DNA of 64,000 bases from Lactiplantibacillus modestisalitolerans (GCF_005405425.1 NZ_BJEA01000011.1:104991-168990), one strand, 5' to 3'; positions 8,624 to 18,439 are shown, numbered from the stretch's first letter. Made by a program: numbers and translations. The notes: generated by a model not told the origin, from the sequence alone.

Positions 8624-9724
8624 ATGAAACAACCTTATTTACTATTAACACCAGGTCCACTTAGTACTACCCCAACCGTTAAAGAAGCCATGCAAATCGA
8701 TTACTGCACTTGGGATAGTGATTACCGTAGTGTTACTGAAACCATTCGTTCTCAAATTTTAACGATGGCGCAAGCCAATCCCGAAACGTATACCACCGTC
8801 CTACTACAAGGTAGCGGTAGTTACGGGGTCGAAGCAACCGTTGGTACCGCCGTTCCCCGTGAAGGGGCTGTACTAATGATCGCCATTAATGGCGCTTATG
8901 GCCACCGAATCAGCGAGATTGCCGAATATTACCAAATTCCCCACGTCGACGTGGTGTTCAATGAAGACGAAGCGGTTGATCCCCAACGGATTGCCGCAGC
9001 CCTCGCAGAACATCCCGAAGTAACGCACTTTGCTACCATCCATAGCGAAACGACGACCGGTGTGCTTAACCCGATTGAAGCCTTAATGCCTATGATGCGT
9101 GAGCGCGGTATTATCACCATTATTGATGCCATGTCTAGCATGGGCGGCGTTCCCATTAACGTTGACGACCTCGACTGTGACTACATCATTAGTAGCGCCA
9201 ACAAATGTGTGCAGGGCGTTCCCGGCTTCGCGTACATCATTGCGAAAAAGACGACGCTCGCACAAACGGCTGAAAACGCTCGCTCACTGTGCCTTGACCT
9301 TTACGATCAGTGGCAAGCAATGACTAAGCAGCCAGGGAAGTGGCGGTTTACGTCCCCAACCCACGTTGTCCACGCCTTTGCACAAGCCTTAATCGAATTG
9401 AATGCCGAAGGGGGCGTTGACGCGCGCTACCAACGTTACCACGCCAATCAGCAACTCCTCAGTACCGGCATGCAAGGTCTCGGCTTTGACTTGGTGATTG
9501 ATCCAGCTATTCAGGGTCCCATCATCACTTCTTTCGCCTATCCGAGTGCTAACTTTGATTTTGCCGGCTTCTACGAATTCATTAAAGCCCGCGGGTTCGT
9601 CATTTACCCCGGTAAGGTTTCGACGATTCCTAGTTTCCGAATTGGGACGATTGGTGACGTTGAGACAACCGACATTCAGCGGTTACTCGCAATCATCGGT
9701 GATTATCAACAACTTAATCGCTAA
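8624..9724 (+). CDS. phnW: 2-aminoethylphosphonate--pyruvate transaminase
   Basis: PhnW is a PLP enzyme that converts 2-aminoethylphosphonate and pyruvate to phosphonoacetaldehyde and alanine. The 366-residue protein starts LLLTPGPLSTTPTVKEAM, the family's substrate-binding N-terminus. It has HSETTTGVLNP (about 140-150), the PLP-contacting Asp in IIDAMSSMGG, and the Schiff-base lysine in SSANKCVQG (Lys194). Unusually, no ribosome binding site lies directly before the ATG. It is separated from phnX by a terminator, so it may have its own promoter. Confidence 0.94.
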   Translation: MKQPYLLLTPGPLSTTPTVKEAMQIDYCTWDSDYRSVTETIRSQILTMAQANPETYTTVLLQGSGSYGVEATVGTAVPREGAVLMIAINGAYGHRISEIAEYYQIPHVDVVFNEDEAVDPQRIAAALAEHPEVTHFATIHSETTTGVLNPIEALMPMMRERGIITIIDAMSSMGGVPINVDDLDCDYIISSANKCVQGVPGFAYIIAKKTTLAQTAENARSLCLDLYDQWQAMTKQPGKWRFTSPTHVVHAFAQALIELNAEGGVDARYQRYHANQQLLSTGMQGLGFDLVIDPAIQGPIITSFAYPSANFDFAGFYEFIKARGFVIYPGKVSTIPSFRIGTIGDVETTDIQRLLAIIGDYQQLNR

Positions 9725-9769
9725 GTCGTAACGATTCAAATTTAGGACGCCAACATCACAATCACAACT

Positions 9770-9805
9770 AAGGGCCCCGAAGCAAATTAGCTTCGGGGCC
9801 CTTTT
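9770..9805 (+). terminator. Intrinsic terminator after phnW
   Basis: GGGCCCCGAAGC pairs with GCTTCGGGGCCC around a 6-base loop and is followed by TTTT on the plus strand. galE ends just beyond on the other strand and may share it. Confidence 0.88.
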
Positions 9806-9814
9806 AGTCATGGC

Positions 9815-10810
9815 TTAGTGGCGGTCATCATAACCGTTAGGATGCTTTTGCGTCCAAGTCCAAGCCGTTTTAATAATGTCATTAACGTTGTCATAGTGTG
9901 GTTGCCAACCCAAAATTTCCCGCGCCTTATCACTAGCTGCAACCAGTGAATCGGGATCGCCCGGACGCCGAGCCGCCAAGGTTGCCGGAATTGGTTCGCC
10001 AGTTACTTCCCGGGCTGCAGTCAACATCTGTTTATTTGAAAAGCCCGTTGAAGAACCGAGGTTAAAGGCGTTACTTTCATTGCCAGCTGCCAGGTACTTC
10101 AGCGCTAAAATGTGGGCATCGGCTAAGTCAACGACGTGCACGTAATCACGTACGTTGGTGCCATCCGGCGTGTTGTAGTCGTCGCCAAAGATTTTCAGTT
10201 CATCCCGTTTACCCTGTGCTACTTGCAAAATAATTGGGACTAAATGGGTTTCAGGGCCGTGATCTTCACCAATACTCCCATCCGGCTTCGCACCAGCAAC
10301 GTTAAAGTAACGTAAGGCAACGAATTTAATGCCGTAAGCCACGTCCGCCCAGTGCATGATGTGTTCCATCATCAGCTTACTTGCGCCGTACGGGTTAATT
10401 GGTTCTTGCGGATCGGTTTCCTTGATTGGAATCTGTTTAGGCGTTCCGTAGGTTGCCGCCGTTGATGAGAAGACGATGCGCTTCACATCGTGGGCCTGCA
10501 TCACTTCGAGCAACGTAATCATTCCGCCCGTGTTATTATCAAAATATTTAAGGGGCTTAGCCATTGATTCTGGGACAACTGAGAACGCCGCAAAGTGCAC
10601 GACCGCTTCAATTGGTTCTTCATCAAATACGTGGTTCATGAAGTCCTTATCGCGAACGTCCCCCTGATAAAATTTAGCTGCCGCGTTAATCGCTGCGCGG
10701 TGTCCCGTGACCAAATTATCAACAACGACCACGTCCTGGTCGTTTTGAACTAACCGGTCAACCATGTGAGATCCGATGTAGCCGGCTCCCCCTAATACTA
10801 GAATTGACAT
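9815..10810 (-). CDS. galE: UDP-glucose 4-epimerase
   Basis: GalE interconverts UDP-glucose and UDP-galactose (Leloir pathway and envelope sugar supply). The 331-residue short-chain dehydrogenase has the NAD motif GGAGYIGSH near the N-terminus and the catalytic YGASK. The ATG at 10810 is chosen because GGGGAGGAAAC precedes it; the frame stays open 39 bases further but without a site. No other gal genes are adjacent. Confidence 0.95.
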   Translation of the reverse strand: MSILVLGGAGYIGSHMVDRLVQNDQDVVVVDNLVTGHRAAINAAAKFYQGDVRDKDFMNHVFDEEPIEAVVHFAAFSVVPESMAKPLKYFDNNTGGMITLLEVMQAHDVKRIVFSSTAATYGTPKQIPIKETDPQEPINPYGASKLMMEHIMHWADVAYGIKFVALRYFNVAGAKPDGSIGEDHGPETHLVPIILQVAQGKRDELKIFGDDYNTPDGTNVRDYVHVVDLADAHILALKYLAAGNESNAFNLGSSTGFSNKQMLTAAREVTGEPIPATLAARRPGDPDSLVAASDKAREILGWQPHYDNVNDIIKTAWTWTQKHPNGYDDRH

Positions 10811-10940
10811 AGTGTTTCCTCCCCTACAAAGATAGTTTAATGATAGCATAACTAGCCCAACTTGCGGTTAAAACTTGCGGTAAAATCACGGTTACACCTG
10901 CATTTCAGCCACTAACTTCGTAAAGTTAATTGGACACAAA

Positions 10941-10972
10941 AAACTGCCAAACCGTAGAACGGCTGACAGTTT
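10941..10972 (-). terminator. Intrinsic terminator after acyl-ACP thioesterase
   Basis: On the minus strand AAACTGTCAGCCGT pairs with ACGGTTTGGCAGTTT (10959-10972 with 10941-10955), running into a T-tract. It closes the long rsmI-side operon. Confidence 0.82.
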
Positions 10973-10983
10973 CAATAATCAAA

Positions 10984-11769
10984 TTAAGCTTGCGGTTGGG
11001 TCGTTGGTTGCCACCGAATCGTGACTTCACAGCACTTTTCCTCACCAACCTGAATCACGTGACTCGTCGTAACCGTGCCGTCTTCAGCTACCGGTAACTG
11101 GTTCACCTGCGCCGTCACCGTATGGCCATACTGAACCTCGTTTTCGTAGCGAACGTCCACGTGCTGGAGATCGTGTTGTAACAAGAACGCCGCTGGCAGC
11201 GTATCTAATAGCCAGTCAAAGTAGTGGGCGTTGTTGACGTGCCGATTGGGATCAATATCGAAGAACCGCACCCGGTAAGGCTTACTAATCGTCTGCGTGT
11301 CCGCTTCAAAGTGAATTGGACGCGGCAGGCGTGGAATCCGTTTAACCGCTTCCGAATGATACGGTGTTACTAACGCTGGAATAATCTTGACGATTTTCCG
11401 TTTTTCCTGACTCATCAGTACCCAAATACTTGTGATGTAAGCCAGTTGCTCCCCCTGCTCATCCTGAATCCAAAATTCACGAAACGCAAAGTACGGATTA
11501 TACGCGGAACCCCGAACCGCAATCGTGACCGTCTCGTCCTGCCGGGGCATCCGGGTGACGTCAATGGCGTACTGAGTCACGACCCAGCCCACGCCATAGC
11601 TTTGAACGTGAGCTGTCGTTAGACCCAACGCGTCACTCTGATCCTCCGAGGCCAACACCGCAATGTTAATCAACGTCGCTAGCGTCGCCCGCCCAGTTTG
11701 ATCACATTCGTAATAGGTTACCCGGTGTTGTTCGCGATAAATCGTTGCGTTTTCCCCAATCGTTGTCAT
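10984..11769 (-). CDS. Acyl-ACP thioesterase
   Basis: A 261-residue bacterial FatA/FatB-type thioesterase with two hot-dog halves. The first begins TYYECDQTGRATLATLINIA; the second holds VRFFDIDPNRHVNNAHYFDW, the conserved Asn/His stretch of the family. These enzymes release fatty acids from acyl-ACP in the cytoplasm. It starts directly against the stop of rsmI, so it appears to be the last gene of that operon. Chain-length preference cannot be read from sequence. Confidence 0.87.
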   Translation of the reverse strand: MTTIGENATIYREQHRVTYYECDQTGRATLATLINIAVLASEDQSDALGLTTAHVQSYGVGWVVTQYAIDVTRMPRQDETVTIAVRGSAYNPYFAFREFWIQDEQGEQLAYITSIWVLMSQEKRKIVKIIPALVTPYHSEAVKRIPRLPRPIHFEADTQTISKPYRVRFFDIDPNRHVNNAHYFDWLLDTLPAAFLLQHDLQHVDVRYENEVQYGHTVTAQVNQLPVAEDGTVTTSHVIQVGEEKCCEVTIRWQPTTQPQA

Positions 11770-12666
11770 TTATTCTCCCTCATTATTCGATTCAATTTCA
11801 TGAAACGCGTTGTATACCACCTGGCGAGCCAAGCCCCGACGTTTCGCAATCACCTTAACCGCGGCATTCGGCTTCTGACCAGCCGCCACGAGTGCCTCCA
11901 CCTGAGCTTTAAGTGGTAATTCCGCTAGTTCGTCGGCTTCCGCCGGCGTAGCGGGCTTTGGATTACCACCAATCAGTAACACGAACTCACCCTTTAGCTG
12001 ATGATCTTGCGACCACGCAACGAGCTCGGTCAAAGTGCCCCGCGCAAACTCCTCGTAGCGCTTCGTTAGCTCACGACAAGCCACAATTGGTCGGCTTCCT
12101 TCACAAACCGTGGCGAGCGCCGCCAGCGTCTTCGCCACCCGGAACGGTGATTCGTATAAAATAACCGTTTCAGGCCGTTGGGCCAACGCAGCTAAGGCGT
12201 CGCGTTGCTCGTGTTTCTTTCTTGGTAAGAACCCGTAAAAGTAGAACGGTTGCGGTACCAATCCCGACGCAATCAGCGCCGTTAACCCCGCATTAGCCCC
12301 CGGTAACGGCACAACGGGAACGTCAGCTTGAATGCAAGCTGCCACCAATTCTTTACCCGGATCACTAATTGACGGCATCCCAGCATCACTCACTTGCGCA
12401 ACCGATTGACCCGCCTGCAAGTCCGCTAATAATTGGGGAATGCGTTCCTGGGTATTATGTTCATGAAAACTAATTTGTTTAGTTGTAATTTCAAAGTGGT
12501 TCAATAATTTCTGTGTATTCCGGGTATCTTCCGCAGCAATTAAATCAACGGTTTTTAACGTCTCAACCGCCCGGTAAGTCATGTCCTGTAAATTACCAAT
12601 TGGCGTTGGGACCAAGTATAACGTCCCCGTCTGCGCGTGCGGTGCAAAACTTTGTTGCGTCTGCAT
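11770..12666 (-). CDS. rsmI: 16S rRNA (cytidine1402-2'-O)-methyltransferase
   Basis: RsmI methylates C1402 of 16S rRNA. The 298-residue protein has LVPTPIGNLQDMTYRAVE, the RsmI N-terminal signature, then SDAGMPSISDPG and LPGANAGLTALIASGL, typical of the tetrapyrrole-methylase fold. The ATG at 12666 is preferred because GGGAGGAACAC lies just before it, shortening the open frame by 13 codons. It sits between yabA and the thioesterase, matching the Bacillus holB-yabA-rsmI order. Confidence 0.94.
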   Translation of the reverse strand: MQTQQSFAPHAQTGTLYLVPTPIGNLQDMTYRAVETLKTVDLIAAEDTRNTQKLLNHFEITTKQISFHEHNTQERIPQLLADLQAGQSVAQVSDAGMPSISDPGKELVAACIQADVPVVPLPGANAGLTALIASGLVPQPFYFYGFLPRKKHEQRDALAALAQRPETVILYESPFRVAKTLAALATVCEGSRPIVACRELTKRYEEFARGTLTELVAWSQDHQLKGEFVLLIGGNPKPATPAEADELAELPLKAQVEALVAAGQKPNAAVKVIAKRRGLARQVVYNAFHEIESNNEGE

Positions 12667-12682
12667 GTGTTCCTCCCTACTA

Positions 12683-13030
12683 CTAAGCCCGTTCCCGTTC
12701 ACCATAGATCACTTCTAGGCAGAAAACGCAGGATTCGTCATCGTCACGCCGCTTACCATAAAACTGGTTGCAAACGTGAAACCCTTCGTCGTATAACTTC
12801 TCTAGGTTTTGGCGCGATTTTGAAAGCGTCGTTGTGCCAACGGGCTTTTTCGGCAATTCGTTTTCTAATTCGACCATGTGCTCACGTAGCCGTTCGTTTT
12901 CAATGACTAGTTCCGCGTTTTTTTCCAACACGGTCGTCATATCCGCACGTAACTTGGCCATTTTATCGAGCATCTGCCGCATTTGTTGTTCCATACCACC
13001 AAAACTATCATATAAATCACGCTTATCCAC
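12683..13030 (-). CDS. yabA: DNA replication initiation control protein YabA
   Basis: YabA restrains replication initiation by bridging DnaA and the DnaN clamp. The 115-residue product has an N-terminal leucine-zipper-like helix (about residues 1-60, GGMEQQMRQMLDKMAKL) and a C-terminal zinc-binding region HVCNQFYG...CVFCLE. Length and layout match the family. It lies between holB and rsmI. Confidence 0.92.
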   Translation of the reverse strand: MDKRDLYDSFGGMEQQMRQMLDKMAKLRADMTTVLEKNAELVIENERLREHMVELENELPKKPVGTTTLSKSRQNLEKLYDEGFHVCNQFYGKRRDDDESCVFCLEVIYGERERA

Positions 13031-13054
13031 ACGCTCACCCTCGTTTTCCTTTTA

Positions 13055-14077
13055 TTAAGCGTTTATCTGAAAAATCGGCCATAACTGTAACGTTAGACCT
13101 TCCATTACATTTTGAAAACTAATATTACTAGCTAATTGGCGCTTAGCCGTTAAAGCTAACTCGGTCGCCTCAATTAATTGCCGCGCACTTAAATTGGTCG
13201 TTAGCTTCGTCAGCGCCTGTTGGTACTGACCAAACGTCAACTCGTTGGCGGCATCCACTTGAAAATGCAACTGGAGTAAATCTTGAAATAGCGCGGCAAC
13301 TAAATCGAGCATTACCGCTTGCTGATTCGTTTCCTTAGCCAACCCAACTAAATGGACTTGCACGGCCACAAAACTGCGGGCCTCCCCCGCCACGACTTGT
13401 TCAAACCAGCGCCACAGCGCCTCGGCCGCTTGCGGGAGCCAATCATCCGCCAATAACGCTTGGGCCTGCGTCACACTATTCGTCAGTCCCCGTAACATTT
13501 GGGCCTGCGCGGACGGAATTCCAGCCGCCTCAAAGGTTTGTTGCAGGGCCTGTGCGTTTAGCGGTGGAAATTCAATCACCTGAGTTCGCGAGATGATCGT
13601 CGGCAGCATCAACTGCTTATTGGTCGTGAGGAGCAACGCCGTTACATTACCGCTCGGCTCTTCAATAAACTTCAATAAACTATTGGCTGCGCTGGCGGTC
13701 ATTTTTTCCGCATCCGAAATGATGAAAAGTTTCCGGTTTCCTTCGACGGCACTCTTGGAAAATTCCGCCTTCAAGTACCGTACTTGCTCAACGTGAATGC
13801 TTTTACCAGTCGGCGCCACCGTCACAATGTCCGGGTGCGAACCGTTAGCAATTCTGACGCACTCCTCGCAGGTCCCATCAGGCTCGCCGTCAACAACGTG
13901 GAGGCAAAAGAGCCGTTGCGCGATCCACTGCGCCAGTTCGGCCTGACCAGCGCCCTCCATTCCCGTAAACAGGTAGGCATGCGCTAAGTGCTTTTGTTGA
14001 ATAATATGTTTAAAAGCTGTCAATAAGCGCGGTTGCTTCGCAACCAACGTCTGCGACAGTGTCTCGGCCGCTACCAT
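13055..14077 (-). CDS. holB: DNA polymerase III delta' subunit
   Basis: HolB is a clamp-loader subunit. The 340-residue protein has an AAA-like fold with a degenerate P-loop (FTGMEGAGQAELAQ, without a normal GKT), usual for delta', a zinc-binding CEEC, and SRTQVIEFPPL. It is in the order tmk-darA-holB-yabA-rsmI known from Bacillus, 12 bases after the c-di-AMP receptor gene. Confidence 0.93.
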   Translation of the reverse strand: MVAAETLSQTLVAKQPRLLTAFKHIIQQKHLAHAYLFTGMEGAGQAELAQWIAQRLFCLHVVDGEPDGTCEECVRIANGSHPDIVTVAPTGKSIHVEQVRYLKAEFSKSAVEGNRKLFIISDAEKMTASAANSLLKFIEEPSGNVTALLLTTNKQLMLPTIISRTQVIEFPPLNAQALQQTFEAAGIPSAQAQMLRGLTNSVTQAQALLADDWLPQAAEALWRWFEQVVAGEARSFVAVQVHLVGLAKETNQQAVMLDLVAALFQDLLQLHFQVDAANELTFGQYQQALTKLTTNLSARQLIEATELALTAKRQLASNISFQNVMEGLTLQLWPIFQINA

Positions 14078-14089
14078 TACTTACCACCC

Positions 14090-14419
14090 TTAAAATTGAT
14101 GAAATTGTTCGATTGGTAATACAAAGACGGTCGCACCGCCAACTTGAACTTCCACGGGATAGGCCGAAGCCCCATCCATCGTCACGTCCAAATTAACGGG
14201 CGGCGTCATAAATTGATCCCGGGCGTGACTGGTTTCCTTAATCATGTTCAGAACTTCCTCGACCCGTTCGTCTTCAATCCCAATCATAAACGTCGTGTTC
14301 CCCGAGCGGAGAAAACCACCGGTCGTGGATAACTTAGTTGCCCGAACGTCCGCTTCAATAAATTGACTACTTAGTCGATTGGTATCCTTATCTTGAACGA
14401 TTGCAATAATTAATTTCAT
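14090..14419 (-). CDS. darA: Cyclic-di-AMP receptor, PII-like (DarA/PstA)
   Basis: A 109-residue PII-like trimeric signalling protein that binds c-di-AMP. It opens MKLIIAIVQDKDTNRLSSQF and has the T-loop/ligand stretch TKLSTTGGFLRSGNTTFMIGI. The length and placement between tmk and holB match B. subtilis yaaQ. Its targets are not known from the sequence. Confidence 0.9.
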   Translation of the reverse strand: MKLIIAIVQDKDTNRLSSQFIEADVRATKLSTTGGFLRSGNTTFMIGIEDERVEEVLNMIKETSHARDQFMTPPVNLDVTMDGASAYPVEVQVGGATVFVLPIEQFHQF

Positions 14420-14421
14420 CG

Positions 14422-15081
14422 TTACGACTTCCCTTCAGTGGTCAAATAAGTTGGTAACTGGGCGGTCATGATTTGAAGCGCCTCACTCACAACGGCTTCA
14501 AGTGGCTGACTGGCATCCACACGCTTAATCCGTTCTGGATTGGCTGCTAAGAGTCGCAAATAGGCCGCCTGAACTTTGTGGTGAAAACTAAGTGCTTCAA
14601 CATCTAACCGATTAATTTCATTTTGACGGTGCGTCTGAATTCGCTTTAAACCAACCGCCGCATCGACGTCAAAGTACAGGGTTAAATCGGGCGTTAAGCC
14701 CTGAGTTGCAAACTGGTTCATGTCGTAAACGGCCTGCTCCCCAATCTCACGCCCTGCGCCCTGGTACGCCACCGAACTATCAATGTAGCGGTCACATAAA
14801 ACGAGTTGATTTTGTTTTAAGGCGGGTAAAATTTCTTGCACAATGTGTTGGCGCCGCGCCGCTGCATAAAGCAATGCCTCGGTCCGATCATCCATCATCG
14901 TATTGTTTCGATCTAAAATAATGGTCCGAATCGCTTCTGAGATGTGGTTACCACCAGGTTCACGCGTCACAACTAACCGATCCCCCAACCGCGGCTTTAA
15001 TTTGGCCACGATGGCGTTCAAAGCTGACGTTTTTCCGGCGCCATCCGGCCCTTCAAAGGTTACTAATTTTCCTGTCAACAT
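14422..15081 (-). CDS. tmk: Thymidylate kinase
   Basis: Tmk phosphorylates dTMP to dTDP. The P-loop FEGPDGAGKTS is close to the start, with the DR(Y/H) motif LCDRYIDSSVAYQGAGR and a lid region after it. The ATG at 15081 (MLTGKLVTFEG) gives 219 residues, the normal length; an in-frame ATG 12 bases upstream has no better ribosome binding site. It ends two bases before the PII-like gene. Confidence 0.93.
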   Translation of the reverse strand: MLTGKLVTFEGPDGAGKTSALNAIVAKLKPRLGDRLVVTREPGGNHISEAIRTIILDRNNTMMDDRTEALLYAAARRQHIVQEILPALKQNQLVLCDRYIDSSVAYQGAGREIGEQAVYDMNQFATQGLTPDLTLYFDVDAAVGLKRIQTHRQNEINRLDVEALSFHHKVQAAYLRLLAANPERIKRVDASQPLEAVVSEALQIMTAQLPTYLTTEGKS

Positions 15082-15093
15082 TCCCAATCCCAT

Positions 15094-15426
15094 CTAAATT
15101 CACTTTTTTCGTATATGTGTTAATTGTACTTGATTGCGGGTGGCATGTCTAATGCACCCACCACTAGTGGCGGTATTTTTCGGCAGAAAAAAACCAGGAT
15201 TGCCACTACCAATTGTGGTTTATAAATAAAATTGCTTCCCAGCTTAATTTATCAACAAACTACCAGATTATTTGAACAGCTTACTATTTTCATACGTTTC
15301 AAAAACATCCCTGGTTAGCGCTCAGCACATAAAAGTTTAAAGTAAAGGCCAGTAAGCACAATCGCTCACTAGCCTCATTCGCTTATTTTAGGTTGATAAC
15401 AACGCTACCGCATTCAAAACTAATCC
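15094..15426. other. Gap between yaaL and tmk
   Basis: No coding region is visible in this 333-bp AT-rich gap apart from the yaaL terminator at 15346-15374. The promoter for tmk must lie here, but no clear -35/-10 pair was fixed. Confidence 0.5.
15346..15374 (-). terminator. Intrinsic terminator after yaaL
   Basis: On the minus strand AGGCTAGTGAGC pairs with GCTTACTGGCCT (two G-T pairs, 5-base loop), followed by TTTACTTT. It separates dnaX-ybaB-recR-yaaL from tmk onwards. Confidence 0.75.
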
Positions 15427-15687
15427 TTACGAATCAATCACCGACGGCTGAATCGTCTGACCATGCACCTGGCGCCGACGAGCCTCACGGTATAAGTACA
15501 AGTACTTCGCCCGCGCGAGCGCCGTTCTAGTCACTAATTCGCTCGTATTACTATCATAAATCGCCTGTTCATTTTGCTTAGCCCGGTCCCAATCGAGCTT
15601 AGCCGCGTTCAGTGTATCAAGTAACTGTTGGTCGAACACGTCTTTCGGGTGCTTGATCTTGCCACTACGTTTAAAAAGCATTCGCAA
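15427..15687 (-). CDS. yaaL: YaaL family protein (DUF2508)
   Basis: An 86-residue basic protein with a helical core (LLDTLNAAKLDWDRAKQNEQAI...KYLYLYREARRRQ) typical of YaaL/DUF2508. It sits immediately after recR, as in Bacillus. Its function is unknown; co-transcription with recR and dnaX suggests a DNA-metabolism link. Confidence 0.85.
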   Translation of the reverse strand: MRMLFKRSGKIKHPKDVFDQQLLDTLNAAKLDWDRAKQNEQAIYDSNTSELVTRTALARAKYLYLYREARRRQVHGQTIQPSVIDS

Positions 15688-15695
15688 TCCCCCCG

Positions 15696-16295
15696 TTACA
15701 TCTCCTGCCGGCCTTCAACGGCCTTAAATAACGTCATTTCGTCCGCGTACTGAATATCACTACCAACTGACAATCCGTGCGCTAAGCGCGTCACTTTAAT
15801 CCCAGCGGGCTTCACTAATCGTGAAATGTACATCGCGGTTGCTTCCCCTTCCGGCGTGGCGTTGGTCGCGATGATAACTTCCTTAATGGCTTCATTTTTC
15901 TGCAGCCGTTTTAACAAACTGGCAATGTTAATATCTTCCGGGCCCTTACCGTCAACTGGCGACAACACCCCGTGTAACACGTGGTACAAGCCGTGGTATT
16001 CCTTGACTCGTTCCATGGCCATCACGTCTTTCGGTTCTTCAACCACTAAGACGGTGCTTTGATCCCGGGACTTATCGCGACAAACGACGCAGGGGTCATC
16101 TTCAGTAATGTTGCCACAAATACTACAAAAATGGAGATCCCGTTTGGCGGCAACCAGCGCTTTAGCAAACTCGGTCACGTCGTCACCATCCATGTCGATC
16201 GTGTAAAACGCCAACCGGGTTGCAGTCTTACCACCAATGCCGGGTAGCTTCATATAACTATCAATCAACTTAGCAATTGGTTCTGGATACTGCAT
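15696..16295 (-). CDS. recR: Recombination mediator RecR
   Basis: RecR acts with RecO/RecF to load RecA at single-stranded gaps. The 199-residue protein shows the HhH region [14 protein letters not shown], a four-cysteine zinc finger (CSICG...CVVC) and a Toprim domain beginning [14 protein letters not shown]. Normal length. It is 22 bases after ybaB. Confidence 0.96.
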   Translation of the reverse strand: MQYPEPIAKLIDSYMKLPGIGGKTATRLAFYTIDMDGDDVTEFAKALVAAKRDLHFCSICGNITEDDPCVVCRDKSRDQSTVLVVEEPKDVMAMERVKEYHGLYHVLHGVLSPVDGKGPEDINIASLLKRLQKNEAIKEVIIATNATPEGEATAMYISRLVKPAGIKVTRLAHGLSVGSDIQYADEMTLFKAVEGRQEM

Positions 16296-16317
16296 GTGCT
16301 TACCTCATTCTATCGAT

Positions 16318-16626
16318 TTACTTTAATCCTTGCGTATACTTACCCATCGTACTCTTAGTTTGGGCGTCGACCTTGGTCAGTGCGTCGTTAACGGCCGCTA
16401 AGACGAGGTCTTGCAACATGTCAACGTCGTCGGGATCGACCGCTTTCGGGTCAATCGTGATGTCTTGCATCTGCTTGTCACCCGTAAAAGTGACCTTGAC
16501 CATTTCGTCCGGCGCCACCCCTTCAAATTGCTGGGCGTTGAGGGCTTCTTGTTCCGCCGTCATTTGCGCCTGCATCTTTTTCATTTGTTTCATCATGCTT
16601 TGCATATTTCCCATTCCACGCATCAT
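16318..16626 (-). CDS. YbaB/EbfC family nucleoid-associated protein
   Basis: A 102-residue small DNA-binding protein. It begins with a Met/Gln/Lys-rich helix and contains [26 protein letters not shown], the family core. The dnaX-ybaB-recR order is conserved across bacteria. Confidence 0.92.
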   Translation of the reverse strand: MMRGMGNMQSMMKQMKKMQAQMTAEQEALNAQQFEGVAPDEMVKVTFTGDKQMQDITIDPKAVDPDDVDMLQDLVLAAVNDALTKVDAQTKSTMGKYTQGLK

Positions 16627-16649
16627 GTGTCTTCATCCTTTCAAATGTC

Positions 16650-18341
16650 CTAATCTGGTTTAACTTCTACTAAATCCCCGAACAGTTGCTTCGCTTGATC
16701 CACGACCGGTGCTGACTGCGGCTTTGCAGGCTCCGCCTGAGTGCCACCGGGTTGGTGGGTCGCTAGGTAAGTTTTTCGAATCTCTGGCCACTGATCCTTA
16801 GGCACGTAAACAATTTTAGGCGCCTGTCCCATTAATCGGTCTAAGCCGTTGCCCAGTGCATCAATTAAGGTTTGGTCATCAATGGCCTTTTGATAAATAA
16901 AATCATAATCAAACGCAACCACAACCCCAGACGCACTCGCGGCTACTGGCTGAGCGACGTGCATCAATGCCCGTTGCGTCACGCTCAAAATGTTCATTAA
17001 ATCGGTCCAAACGTCGCGAACCTTCAGTAAATCGTTCTTCGTCGCCGCCCCCAAAATTGGGTAAATCTGGCTAACGTTAACCTTCTTAACGGTCGGTTTG
17101 GCCGCCCGTGGTTTCGCCGGCGCGGTCTTCGAGGCTGCACCACCCTGGTTACGAAGCGTTTTAAGCTCCCCTTGAAGCTGGTCAACCTTGGCCGCCAGTT
17201 GTTTAACCGTGGGATCATCCGCGCTGACGGGCGTCGCCGTTGCTTGGGCTTGCGGTTGCGCGTCCAATTGCGCTAGCTTAACCGTCAGCACTTCGAGGTA
17301 CACGTCCGGATGGGTCGTAAATCGCATCTGCTGCTGAATATCGTTCAACGTTTTTATCATTTGATACAGCACTTCGGCATCAATGCTATCCGCAAAGTCC
17401 TTGAAACGCTGGTCATTTTCACCCATTGCAACGCTATCGACCATTTCCGGTGCCTGTTGATAGAGTAACACGTCGCGCGTATAACTAATCAAATCTTCGA
17501 TAAATCGGTTAGCATCTTTACCTTCTTGTAAGATTTCCCGCATCGTTTCCAGCGCGGGTTTCGTGACGTGGTTGGTCACTTCCTCAACGTAGTCGGCAAT
17601 CAGCTTCTTAGTCACGCTACCGGTCACCATTAAGGCGTCGTCGAGCGTCACGGTGTTATCCCCAAAAGAAATGACTTGGTCTAAAATACTTAACGCGTCC
17701 CGCATCCCACCTTCAGCCGCCTGGGCAATGACCCGTAGCGCCTTTTCATCGTAGGTCACGTCCTTTTGTTTAAGGATATATTCCATGCGTGCGTAGCTAT
17801 CCTTAGCGGTAATCCGCCGAAAGTCGAAACGTTGCGTCCGCGAAATAATTGTGAGTGGAATCTTATGCGGTTCGGTCGTCGCTAAAATAAAGATTACGTT
17901 GGCCGGTGGTTCTTCCAACGTTTTTAAAAGTGCGTTAAACGCCCCCGTCGACAACATGTGGACTTCGTCAATAATGTAGACTTTATAGTCCGCCTCGGTA
18001 GGCGCATACTTCGCCTTATCCCGAATATCCCGAATTTCTTCGACCCCATTGTTGGAAGCCGCATCAATTTCAATCACGTCGTTTAATTGGCCCTTGGTAA
18101 TCGCCTGACAAGTGTCACATTGATTACATGGTTCGCCATCAACCAAGTGGTGACAGTTAATCGCCTTCGCAAAAATCTTCGCAGCGGAAGTCTTCCCGGT
18201 CCCCCGCGGGCCAGTAAATAAATACGCATGACTCGTTTGGTGGGTCATGATGGCATTTTTTAGCGTTTGGGTGATCATTTGCTGGCCGACAATCTCATCA
18301 AACCGTTGTGGGCGCCACACCCGATATAATGCCCGATACAT
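16650..18341 (-). CDS. dnaX: DNA polymerase III gamma/tau subunit
   Basis: The ATPase of the clamp loader. The 563-residue protein has Walker A GPRGTGKTSAAK, a zinc module (CNQCDTC), the DEVHMLSTGAFNALLKTLEEPP box and SRTQRFDFRR sensor region. The C-terminal third contains an Ala/Pro/Lys-rich linker before the tau-type domain. No slippery-sequence frameshift signal was identified. Confidence 0.96.
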   Translation of the reverse strand: MYRALYRVWRPQRFDEIVGQQMITQTLKNAIMTHQTSHAYLFTGPRGTGKTSAAKIFAKAINCHHLVDGEPCNQCDTCQAITKGQLNDVIEIDAASNNGVEEIRDIRDKAKYAPTEADYKVYIIDEVHMLSTGAFNALLKTLEEPPANVIFILATTEPHKIPLTIISRTQRFDFRRITAKDSYARMEYILKQKDVTYDEKALRVIAQAAEGGMRDALSILDQVISFGDNTVTLDDALMVTGSVTKKLIADYVEEVTNHVTKPALETMREILQEGKDANRFIEDLISYTRDVLLYQQAPEMVDSVAMGENDQRFKDFADSIDAEVLYQMIKTLNDIQQQMRFTTHPDVYLEVLTVKLAQLDAQPQAQATATPVSADDPTVKQLAAKVDQLQGELKTLRNQGGAASKTAPAKPRAAKPTVKKVNVSQIYPILGAATKNDLLKVRDVWTDLMNILSVTQRALMHVAQPVAASASGVVVAFDYDFIYQKAIDDQTLIDALGNGLDRLMGQAPKIVYVPKDQWPEIRKTYLATHQPGGTQAEPAKPQSAPVVDQAKQLFGDLVEVKPD

Positions 18342-18439
18342 GCGAATCTTCCTTTCTTACTGGCGGCTTTTGGTCACCGCATCCGTCCTAAGCTCAGCGT
18401 TATCCATCGCTGCTTAATTTCATAATTTTTTAAATAAAA

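Noticed and set aside
8470..8664. 64-codon frame over the phnW leader
   Set aside because: It starts without a ribosome binding site; only its last 30 codons from GTG 8572 are worth a thought as a leader peptide.
15094..15426. A possible small gene or tRNA between yaaL and tmk
   Set aside because: No start with a ribosome binding site and no cloverleaf could be drawn.
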